Shown: in pieces, positions 22,868 through 29,372 of the stretch | Layout of the letters: the number at the start of each line of letters is the position of its first letter | How positions within the stretch are numbered: position 1 is the stretch's first letter | DNA from: Symbiodinium natans | Taxonomy: Eukaryota > Sar > Dinophyceae > Suessiales > Symbiodiniaceae | Length of the DNA stretch: 29,372 bases | Assembly (NCBI GenBank): GCA_905221605.1 | Contig: CAJNDS010000795.1 | Location: forward strand, 40,001-69,372 | Direction: 5' to 3' | The notes under the pieces: generated by a model | What the model was told of the DNA's origin: nothing | The model's input: only the letters and a program-made list of their open reading frames with translations | Database searches by the model: none | Position numbers and translations under genes: made by a program

Positions 22868-22932
22868 TACTTGCTACATAAGGGCTTTGGGGCCCAAGTA
22901 TATAGAACTATGGTACATGAACCCTTAGGGTA
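22868..22932 (-). mobile_element. Foldback element family 2, half copy (reverse)
   Basis: Read on the minus strand it carries the family ends (CCCTAAGGGTTCATGTACC) and the TATACTTGGGCCC core. On + it ends ACCCTTAGGGTAACCCTAAA, joining CCCTAAA repeats at once. Confidence 0.55.
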
Positions 22933-23127
22933 ACCCTAAACCCTAAACCCTAGACCCTAAACCCTAGACCCTAGACCCTAGACCCTAGACCCTAAACCCT
23001 AAACCCTAAACCCTAAGTTTAGGGTTTAGGGTTTAGGGTTAGGGTCTAGGGTTTAGGGTTTAGGGTTTAGGGTTTTGGGTTTTGGGTTTTGGGTTTAGGG
23101 TTTAGGGTTTAGGGTTTAGGGTTTAGG
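22933..23127. repeat. CCCTAAA/CCCTAGA array meeting a TTTAGGG array
   Basis: C-rich units, including a run of CCCTAGA variants, switch at about 23016 to TTTAGGG units with a few TTTTGGG units. There is no exon-like island between the two polarities, unlike elsewhere. Confidence 0.95.
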
Positions 23128-23207
23128 CTCCCTCAGGGCCCAAGGCCCCAAAACAGATGAAAAAAGCCTCAAATAATGGGGTCTCGGGCCCTTAGGGTTA
23201 GGCTTCG
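23127..23207. mobile_element. Foldback element family 3, copy B
   Basis: It begins GGCTCCCTCAGGGCCCAAGG and ends TCTCGGGCCCTTAGGG, sharing CCCCAAAACAGATG and CCTCAAATAATGGGG with the copy at 22241. Confidence 0.6.
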
Positions 23208-23286
23208 GGTTCCACTCTGGGTCTGGGGTGTAGGGTACCGAAAGCCGAGACCTTAAGCAGAGCGCCCAGATGCAAGATTTTGGGAT

Positions 23287-23345
23287 TTGTAGGGTTTAGG
23301 GTTTAGGGTTTAGGGTTCAGGGCTTAGGGTTTAGGGTTTAGGGTC
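23287..23345. repeat. TTTAGGG tract
   Basis: Units with TTCAGGG and CTTAGGG variants. Confidence 0.9.
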
Positions 23346-23493
23346 TGGCGATAGTCCTCTCTTGTTCGTGCAACCGCTGGCGCCCCAACCCGATAGTCGC
23401 TGCTACGCCTAGGCCTGGTCTTCTTGGAGAGCTCTGACAAGGATGGGCTGCAAGTTTAGGGTTTAGGGTTTAGGGTTTAGGGCTTAGGGTTGA

Positions 23494-23592
23494 GGATGTT
23501 CCCCCTTCTAACAGTCCTTAAGTGGTAATAGGGATTAGAGTGGTGGGCACTATAATCCCGATTACGGACTGTTAGTATAAGGGGGAACATCC
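23494..23592. mobile_element. Foldback element family 1, single-unit copy
   Basis: GGATGTTCCCCCTT on the left and AAGGGGGAACATCC on the right, with ACAGTCC...GGACTGT as an inner inverted repeat and a central GGGCACTATAATCCC. It lies directly after TTTAGGG-type repeats. Confidence 0.75.
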
Positions 23593-23714
23593 CCAGTTGC
23601 GGGCTGAGGGTTCAGGGTCGCGGATTTAGGGTCCCTCGTTGTTTGATTCCTGGGCAAGGGCAGCTTCTTGTAGACCTGAACGGCGTTTGTCTTTCAATAT
23701 TTGTTGATCTTAAA

Positions 23715-23757
23715 TCCTTAACCCTAAACCCTAAACCCTAAACCCTAAACCCTAAGT
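23715..23757. repeat. CCCTAAA tract, about 6 units
   Basis: Located upstream of the acceptor for the island at 23793. Confidence 0.9.
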
Positions 23758-23792
23758 TCTTGCTTACTCGCCCTGGCGTTCTGGTGTGTCAG

Positions 23793-23873
23793 GCGAAGGC
23801 CGCTGAGGCTGCCGCGGGCTGCCTGTCCTTGTCCGCAGACATTGCCGATGTCATGCAGGCGCCAATAAAATAG
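23793..23873 (+). CDS. Candidate terminal exon, protein unknown
   Basis: A pyrimidine-rich stretch and GGTGTGTCAG precede a phase 0 frame reading AKAAEAAAGCLSLSADIADV, MQAPIK and a TAG. It could instead end at ATGCAG|GCGCC (GC donor). Alanine-rich with good codon composition. Confidence 0.35.
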   Translation, partial: AKAAEAAAGCLSLSADIADVMQAPIK

Positions 23874-23876
23874 CAG

Positions 23877-23958
23877 CCCTAAACCCCAAACCCAAAACCC
23901 TAAAACCCTAGACCCTAGACCCTAAATCCTAAACCCTAGACCCTAAACCCCAAACCCT
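23877..23958. repeat. CCCTAAA/CCCTAGA tract
   Basis: Mixed C-rich units, joined to the foldback element at 23962. Confidence 0.85.
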
Positions 23959-23961
23959 ACC

Positions 23962-24038
23962 CCAAGGGTCTACGTACCTGTATAGTATTTACTCGGGCAC
24001 TAAAGCTACCAAAGTACTTCCTATGGACCCTTAGGGTA
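23962..24038. mobile_element. Foldback element family 2, short copy
   Basis: It begins CCAAGGGTCTACGTACCTG and ends CTATGGACCCTTAGGGTA. It keeps the core CTCGGGCACTAAAGCTACC but lost part of the right arm. Confidence 0.6.
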
Positions 24039-24199
24039 AGAGAGAGATCAGGTTCAGAGCTCAAAAGGACATTTTTGGACATCTGGCAAGTCTTATGAGG
24101 TTCGAAGGGTGTCATGTGGTTGTTTGGTATTTTGGGCGGTCTCCTGTGGGGGTGGAGCGCGTCGCCCAAGCGCCTACAGGCCTTCTATAGAGTAACCCG

Positions 24200-24280
24200 A
24201 TTTGGGGTTTGGGCTTTAGGGTTTGGGGTTTAGGGTTTAGGGTTTGGGGTTTAGGGTTTAGGGTTTAGGGTTTAGGGTGC
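24200..24280. repeat. TTTAGGG/TTTGGGG tract
   Basis: G-rich array with interleaved TTTGGGG units. Confidence 0.9.
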
Positions 24281-24599
24281 AGACTCCAAGCCTAGATCTT
24301 AACGCCAACAGGACCCATCCCGGAGCCCAAATAGTTGTCAACATTAGCCCCTCGTAACCCCTAAGCACGTCTCATCTCAACTAATATAGGGGTTGCAGAT
24401 ATTGCAAATAGTATTCCCTTAATGCCCCCTATATTGTTATACTAGAATATTCCGCAAAACCCTAGTCTAATTATTCAGGCCCCCCATACTACACCCGAAT
24501 TGTCATTCCAATCAAATATGCTCGTACCCGCGAATCCTGACCCCGAAGCCAAGGGGGCGAACAAGACTTTCAGTTCTGCTAAACCCTATAAGCTTGACC
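24281..24599. other. Unique AT-richer DNA with a small foldback
   Basis: No exon was seen. An imperfect inverted repeat, AATATAGGGG (about 24383) against CCCCCTATATT (about 24426), could fold. The rest shows nothing recognisable. Confidence 0.45.
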
Positions 24600-24648
24600 G
24601 TAAACCCTAAGCCCTAAACCCTAAACCCTAAACCCTAAACCCTAAACC
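24600..24648. repeat. CCCTAAA tract, about 6 units
   Basis: Upstream of the CTTCTGAG acceptor at 24655. Confidence 0.9.
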
Positions 24649-24655
24649 TTCTGAG

Positions 24656-24718
24656 GGCTCAGGGTGGGTGAGCGTTGCTGCTCTGGCCACTCGAAAGACG
24701 CCTGCCTCTCACACCTAA
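24656..24718 (+). CDS. Candidate terminal exon, protein unknown
   Basis: Acceptor CTTCTGAG (the same CTGAG|G context as at 277 and 19143). Phase 0 reads GSGWVSVAALATRKTPASHT then TAA. A second frame is also open, so confidence is modest. Confidence 0.3.
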   Translation, partial: GSGWVSVAALATRKTPASHT

Positions 24719-24762
24719 ACCCTGCGGTTGAGGGTTAGGGTTCAAGGAAAGTGTCTCAGGCA

Positions 24763-24832
24763 GAACCCTAAACCCTAAACCCTGAACTCTAACCCCTAAA
24801 CCCTAAACCCTAAGCTGAACCCTAAACCCTTA
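24763..24832. repeat. C-rich CCCTAAA-type tract
   Basis: CCCTAAA with CCCTGAA and CTCTAAC variants. Confidence 0.85.
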
Positions 24833-24973
24833 AAGCTTCGCCTCGTTCTTCCTCGGAAGGATCGCGAAGGCATCCTCCTCCGGGGGCAGGCGGGCTTCGC
24901 CCAAACAGCCCTTGCGCGCCTTGAGTTTGAAACTTCTCATACTTCGGGCCCCAAGCTTGATCCATACGCCTGA
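24833..24973 (+). CDS. Candidate exon island, open on both strands
   Basis: On + the frame reads KLRLVLPRKDREGILLRGQA, GFAQTALARLEFETSHTSGP and KLDPYA to a TGA. On - a frame ending at the same place includes LPPEEDAFAILPRKNEAKL. Both look like protein. I favour + only because neighbouring islands are on +. The DNA to the right (24975-25090) is a degenerate TTTCAAGCCC repeat. Confidence 0.3.
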   Translation, partial: KLRLVLPRKDREGILLRGQAGFAQTALARLEFETSHTSGPKLDPYA

Positions 24974-25213
24974 ATGCAGCCTCCAAATCCCCATCTGCCC
25001 CATAAGTCCTTCATCTTTAAGAGCCCTTTTCCAGCCCTTTTCAAGCCCTTTCAAAAGCCTTAAGCCCAAGAATTTAAGCCCTTTTGCAGCCCTTTCAACA
25101 GCCTCAAGTCCGGACATTCCGTCGCAGCCAGGCATCCGAGTTGCTGACGCGCGCCGGGCGGCAGCAAGAGCGCTTGGAGGACACTCTCTACCAGCTTTCG
25201 GGTCCTTGGAGCT

Positions 25214-25280
25214 TAGGATTAGGGTTTAGGGTCTAAGGTTTAGGGTTTATGGTCTAGCTAGTGGTTTATGGTTTAGGGTT
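25214..25280. repeat. TTTAGGG-type degenerate tract
   Basis: Variants such as TCTAAGG, TTTATGG and TCTAGC. Confidence 0.7.
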
Positions 25281-25382
25281 TCCAAAATTTTTGGGAGCCC
25301 AAAACAAAGAAAGAGCCACGACTTGGGAAAGGTGTTAGGGGTGTAGACTTTCGCGTCCCCTTCCCTAAACCCTAAACCATAT

Positions 25383-25393
25383 GGGGGGGGGGG
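25383..25393. repeat. Short poly(G) run
   Basis: A run of about ten G after a short CCCTAAA block. Confidence 0.85.
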
Positions 25394-25482
25394 TTAAAAT
25401 TTGCAGTCGTCAGTGCCAGTTATGAGCTGAGGTTGCTGTGATTCTTACTGTTGGTTAGTAGGGAATGAGGAGATGAGGTACC

Positions 25483-25502
25483 CTATATATATATATATAT
25501 AT
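25483..25502. repeat. TA microsatellite
   Basis: About nine TA dinucleotides. Confidence 0.95.
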
Positions 25503-25565
25503 GCTCGCCCCCCCCCCCATGATCCACACATTTGGCCTCGAGAAGGGGGTTTTGGGAGGGGGGGG

Positions 25566-26447
25566 ACTCCAGACTCCAGATTTCCAGAAAAAATCTGGAG
25601 TACCCCCGGACTCCAGACTCCAGATTTCCAGAAAAAATCTGGAGTACCGGGCCCCGGACTCCAGACTCCAGATTTCCAGAAAAAATCTGGAGTACGGGGC
25701 CCCGGACTCCAGACTCCAGATTTCCAGAAAAAATCTGGAGTACCGGGACCCTGGACTCCAGATTCTGGAGTCTGTAATCTGGAGTCTGGGGCCGCGGGTA
25801 CTCCAGATTTTTTCTGGAAATCTGGAGTCTGGAGTCTGGGGCCCCGGACTCCAGACTCCAGATTTCCAGAAAAAATCTGGAGTACGGGGCCCCGGACTCC
25901 AGACTCCAGATTTCCAGAAAAAATCTGGAGTACCCGGGCCCCGGACTCCAGACTCCAGATTTCCAGAAAAAATCTGGAGTACCGGGACCCTGGACTCCAG
26001 ATTCTGGAGTCTGTAATCTGGAGTCTGGGGCCGCGGATACTCCAGATTTTTTCTGGAAATCTGGAGTCTGGAGTCTGGGGCCCCGGGTACTCCAGATTTC
26101 TTCTGGAAATCTGGAGTCTGGAGTCCGGGGCCCCGGTACTCCAGATTTTTTCTAGAAATCTGGAGTCCGGGGCCCCGGGTACTCCAGTTTTTTTCTGGAA
26201 ATCTGGAGTCTGGAGTCCGGGGCCCCGGTACTCCAGATTTTTTCTGGAAATCTGGAGTCTGGAGTCCGGGGCCCCGGTACTCCAGATTTTTTCTGGAAAT
26301 CTGGAGTCTGGAGTCCGGGGCCCGGGTACTCCAGATTTTTTCTGGAAATCTGGAGTCTGGAGTCTGGGGCCCCGGTACTCCAGATTTTTTCTGGAAATCT
26401 GGAGTCTGGAGTCCGGGGCCCGGGTACTCCAGATTTTTTCTGGAAAT
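25566..26447. repeat. Satellite of roughly 48-bp hairpin monomers, strand-switching
   Basis: Each monomer contains CTCCAGATTTCCAG followed by AAAAAATCTGGAG, which can form a hairpin with a 9-base stem, plus a GGGCCCCGG spacer. Spacings measured at the start are 44, 48 and 48 bases. Four monomers run in one orientation (25566-25750). A block with CCAGATTCTGGAGTCTGTAATC follows, then one reversed monomer, three forward monomers (25848-25985), the same block again, and about eight or nine reversed monomers to 26447. The long open frames across it are a consequence of the repeat. Confidence 0.92.
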
Positions 26448-27900
26448 CTAGTGTTTAGGGTTTAGTGTGTAGGTTTCAGGGTTTAGTGTTTTGTGTTTAG
26501 GGTTGAGTGTTAAGTTTAGGGTTTAGGGTTTAGGTTTTAGGGTTTAGGGTTTAGGGTTTAGGGTCAAGCGGCTCGGCTAAAACCCAAAAACCCTAAACTC
26601 TGATATCCAAACAGTAAGCATCTGAAACCCCGATGGGTTTTTGGTTTCAGGTTTAGATTTAGTAGGGCTCGAGGTTCCGGCTTTGGGGTTTACTGTTTAG
26701 GGTTTAGGGTTTAGTGTTCAGGGTTTAGTGTCTAATGTTTAGGGTTTAGTTTGAAATGTTTAAGGTTTAGTTTTTGGGTTAAGTGCTAAAGTGTTTAGGG
26801 TTTCGTGCTAAGTGTTTGGAGTTTGTGCTAAGGGCTTAGTATTAAGCATTTAGGGTTAGTGTTTAGGGTTTAGTGTTAAGGGTTTCGGGTTTGGTTTTTT
26901 AGGGTTAAGGGTTTTAAGGATTTTTACAAATTTAAATGACCTGGGGAAGGCAACGGGGCTTCTCCAGACCATTGACAACTTGAAAATCCTTCTGTTTAGG
27001 GTTTAGGGTTTAGTTTTCAGGGTTTAGCGTGTAGGGTTTAGTGTGTAATGTTTAGGGCGTAGTTTTTAGGGTGTAGTGTTTAAGTGTTTTGGGTTTAGTG
27101 TTTAGAAAGGGATTAGTGCTTAAGTGTTTAGGGTTTCGTGTTCAGTGTTTGGGGTTCGTGCTAAGGGCTTAGTGTTAAGCTTTTAGGCTTAGTGTTAAGG
27201 GTCTACTTCTGAGTGTTTAGGGTTCAGTGCTAAGGGTTTCGGTTTCTTTTTTGGGTTACGGGTTTTAAGGGTTTTTACTAGTGTTCAGGGTTTAGGGTGT
27301 AATGTTTAGGGTTTAGTTTTTAGGGTGTAGTGTTTAAGGGTTTAGGGTTTAGTGTTTAGGGTCTAGTGCTTAAGTGTTTAGGGTTTCCTGTTAAGTGTTT
27401 GGGGTTTGTGCTAAGGGCTTAGTGTTAAGTTTTTAGGGTTCGTGTTTAGGGTCTGGTGCTGAGTTTTTAGGGTTTAGTAGTGCTTATGTGTTTAGGGTTT
27501 CGTGTCAAGTGTTTGGGGTTCGTGGGCCTAGTGTTAAGTTTTTTTAGGGTTACTCTTTAGGGTCTAGTGCTGAGTGTTTAGGGTTTAGTGTTAAGGGTTT
27601 CGGGTTTGGTTTTTTGGATTAAGGGTTTTAAGGATATTTACTAGTGTTCAGGGTTTAGTGTGTAATGTTTAGGGTTTAGTGTTTAGGGTTTAGTTTTTAG
27701 GGTCGGGTGTAGTGTTTACGTGTTTAGGGTTTAGTGTTTAGGGTCTAGCTAAATGTTTAGGGTTTCATGTTAAGTGTTTGGGGTTTGTGCTAAGGGCTTA
27801 GTGTTAAGTGTTTAGGGTTAGTGTTTAGGGTTTCATGTTAAGTGTTTGGGGTTTGTGCTACGGGCTTAGTGTTAAGTTTTTAGGGTTAAGGGTTTAAGGG
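26448..27900. repeat. Degenerate TTTAGGG-derived array with higher-order units
   Basis: It is dominated by GTTTAGGG, GTTTAGTG, GTTAAG and GTTTGGGGTTTGTGCTAAGG words. The phrase TTTGGGGTTTGTGCTA or close variants recurs near 26815, 27148, 27398, 27508, 27777 and 27846, showing irregular higher-order duplication. No gene was seen. Confidence 0.8.
26936..26976. repeat. Palindromic hairpin repeat, copy 1
   Basis: ATGACCTGGGGAAGGCAACG followed by GGGCTTCTCCAGACCAT forms an imperfect inverted repeat. The flanking TTTTTACAAATTTAAATG and TTGAAAATCCTT are shared with copy 2. Confidence 0.75.
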
Positions 27901-27915
27901 TTTTTGCAAGTTTAC

Positions 27916-27953
27916 ATGATCTGGGGAAGGCACTGGGGCTTCCCCAGACCATC
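27916..27953. repeat. Palindromic hairpin repeat, copy 2
   Basis: ATGATCTGGGGAAGGCACTG followed by GGGCTTCCCCAGACCAT, the same orientation and flanks as copy 1. Confidence 0.75.
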
Positions 27954-28118
27954 TAAACTTTGAAAATCCTTAAAATCTGATAAAAATCTTTAAGCTTCTG
28001 TTTAAACATTCTCAGGATTTTGAAGGTTTTAAGGCTTTTAAGCCTATTAAAGACCTTAAATTGCTTACGTATTTAAGTGGCTGCCCTTTGCGGATTTCAG
28101 AGATTTTTGAAGTTGCCA

Positions 28119-28156
28119 ATGGTCTGGAGAAGCCCCGGTGCCTTCCCCAGACCATA
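28119..28156. repeat. Palindromic hairpin repeat, copy 3
   Basis: ATGGTCTGGAGAAGCCCCGG followed by TGCCTTCCCCAGACCAT. Relative to copies 1 and 2 it is inverted. Confidence 0.75.
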
Positions 28157-28457
28157 TAGATTTTTACCAGTCCGTAAAACCCTGAAATTCTTGCAGTTGT
28201 AAATGGCTGTCCTTTTGAAGTTTAAAGTTTTTAGGATGTTCGATTCTAAAATCCTTAACTTCCTTAATTTTAAACGGCTGCCCGTTTTTAATTTTTAAGG
28301 AATTTTAGACTTTTAAGGGATAAACGTTTCGAGGTTTTTAAGGGCTTTAGAGCCTTTTAAGATCCTCTAAATCTTGAAAATTTTGAAAGGCTTTAAGTAC
28401 CTCAAAACCCTTCAAATTTGAAAGGGGCTGCCCCTTTAAAGGATTTTTAAAATTGCA

Positions 28458-28496
28458 AATGGTGTGGGGAAGCCCCGGTGCCTTCCACAGATCATC
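28458..28496. repeat. Palindromic hairpin repeat, copy 4
   Basis: ATGGTGTGGGGAAGCCCCGG followed by TGCCTTCCACAGATCAT. Same orientation as copy 3. Confidence 0.75.
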
Positions 28497-28737
28497 TACA
28501 TTTTACAAACCCCTAAAACCCTGAAAAGCCTTAAACTTCTAATTGCTACCCTTCTAAAATTTCATGGGGCCGCAAGACACAAGTTTCAGAAGCAAAATGC
28601 ACATAAAAACACTAGTGTTTTTATAGAGGATAATATACTAGAGCTTTTTGTATTCCAGTGCAGTTTTGACTGCATTTTTCCGAGGAAAAAGCAGAAAATC
28701 AGACAAAGACGAAGACAAGAAAACCATGGGTGTGGAT

Positions 28738-28815
28738 CATGGGGGGGGGGGCTGACCATATATATATATATATATATTACTATATATATATATTAATATA
28801 TATATATATATATAT
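28738..28815. repeat. Poly(G) run and TA microsatellite
   Basis: A run of about 11 G is followed by three blocks of TA dinucleotides interrupted by TTAC, TTAA and TTTC. It explains the Ile-Tyr repeats in the open frames here. Confidence 0.95.
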
Positions 28816-28887
28816 TTCTATACATACTCCCCTGGCTAGTCTACGAAAATCCGAAAAAAGGAGGGGGGGGGACCTTAGGGTCTATAG

Positions 28888-28922
28888 GTGCCCCGAGCTG
28901 GATTCAGACGTCGGATCTGGAG
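28888..28922 (+). CDS. Candidate mini-exon (35 nt)
   Basis: Acceptor GGTCTATAG, donor CTGGAG|GTTTTTGG. The frame reads CPELDSDVGSG. It stays open afterwards through FWAGFGEFPNLHSDLSS, so the real end may be later. Confidence 0.25.
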
Positions 28923-29134
28923 GTTTTTGGGCGGGATTTGGCGAGTTCCCAAATCTGCATTCAGACCTCTCATCCCCGCCTCTAAACCCCAAACCCTAAC
29001 CCAAGTCTCCACAAAAAACATGGCTGATTGACTAAGTTGGCACCTTCAACTGCATTTGAAATAGTTTCCTAGATTGGCTCCCACGAAACCCAATAAGGAG
29101 AACTTGGCTCTATGCCAAGGGCCCACCCGTTGCC

Positions 29135-29222
29135 CCAAACCCTAAACCCTAAACCCTACACCCTAAACCCTGAACGCTAAACCCTAAACCCGAAACCCTA
29201 AACCCAACCCTAAACCCCTAAA
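29135..29222. repeat. CCCTAAA tract with variants
   Basis: Includes CCCTACA, CCCTGAA and CCCGAAA units. Confidence 0.9.
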
Positions 29223-29262
29223 CAGAACACGTCTCCCGTCGTTTGTTCTAAGAGCTGAAACT

Positions 29263-29319
29263 CCAAGCGAAGCTGCCGTGGATCTCGGTCATGTCGAACT
29301 GGCCTTCGCCACCCGCCTG
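29263..29319 (+). other. Coding-like island, strand uncertain
   Basis: On + the frame after CTCCAAG reads EAAVDLGHVELAFATRL and a TAG. On - it reads GQFDMTEIHGSFAWSF after a CTACAG acceptor. Both are protein-like, and no choice is possible from sequence alone. Confidence 0.25.
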
Positions 29320-29372
29320 TAGCCCTAAACCCTAAACCCTAAACCCTATACCCTAAACCCTAAACCCTAACC
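29320..29372. repeat. CCCTAAA tract at the window end
   Basis: About seven units, one reading CCCTATA, running to the edge of the window. Confidence 0.95.

Larger units (their letters stand above)
27954..28560. repeat. Diverged tandem block with TTTTAAGG words
   Basis: AT-rich DNA in which phrases such as GGCTGCCCTTT, TTTTTAAGG and CCTTAAA recur. Two longer units (about 28070-28200 and 28410-28545) each contain a hairpin copy and are about 340 bases apart. Confidence 0.6.

Noticed and set aside
25473-26465. Long open frames (up to 330 codons) with repeated TPDSRFPEKIWST peptides
   Set aside because: They arise because the 48-bp satellite monomer lacks stops in several frames. The same peptide appears in shifted frames, and the array switches strand in the middle.
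28464-28999. Open frames of 110 and 89 codons across the TA microsatellite
   Set aside because: They contain long Ile-Tyr runs from the TA repeat and pieces of the palindromic repeat. Only a short part near 28888 was kept as a weak exon candidate.
1-29372. The window as a true chromosome end
   Set aside because: CCCTAAA and TTTAGGG tracts occur in both orientations throughout and are separated by unique DNA and a 9.4-kb retrotransposon. No terminal array of one polarity is present.

Overview
The window looks like eukaryotic nuclear DNA from a protist with TTTAGGG-type telomere repeats, most likely a dinoflagellate. This is an inference from three things: pervasive TTTAGGG/CCCTAAA repeats on both strands, a GC-rich LINE-type retrotransposon, and very short exon-like islands bounded by AG acceptors and GT or GC donors. 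No rRNA, complete tRNA, CRISPR array or bacterial-style operon was found.

Layout. (1) 1-3797: alternating blocks of C-rich (CCCTAAA)n and G-rich (TTTAGGG)n repeats, with unique islands of about 30-110 bases that read as coding. One of them (2642-2693) resembles a transmembrane segment of polycystin/PKD2-type channels. (2) 3798-13239: one large non-LTR retrotransposon (LINE) inserted in a CCCTAAA tract, sense strand +. ORF1 (4158-5351) has a RanBP2-type zinc finger and a coiled-coil region. A second reading frame continues without an AUG (5352-6160), passes through a roughly 1.9-kb protein-coding minisatellite (6165-8060), and ends in a long polyprotein with RNase H, then AP-type endonuclease, then reverse transcriptase, then two C2H2-type zinc fingers, stopping at 13186. 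RNase H upstream of the endonuclease is unusual. The 3' end has no poly(A) and runs straight into CCCTAAA repeats. (3) 13240-25500: more repeat blocks with many exon-like islands on the + strand, plus three families of small foldback (MITE-like) elements, some of which end in CCCTAAGGG. (4) 25560-26450: a satellite of roughly 48-bp hairpin monomers that switches strand. (5) 26450-28560: degenerate arrays apparently derived from TTTAGGG, with four copies of a 37-41-base palindrome. (6) 28560-29372: TA microsatellites, two weak exon islands and terminal CCCTAAA tracts.

Main interpretation. Many islands have CCCTAAA repeats upstream and TTTAGGG repeats downstream. If they are exons on the + strand, the introns between them begin G-rich (GTTTAGGG...) and end C-rich (...CCCTAAAC...AG), so each intron could fold into a hairpin that brings its splice sites together. 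The clearest case is a 65-base candidate intron at 17478-17542 made almost entirely of TTTAGGG repeats followed by their complement. The exon calls rest on reading by eye: open frames, compatible splice signals and protein-like composition. No homology search or transcript was available.
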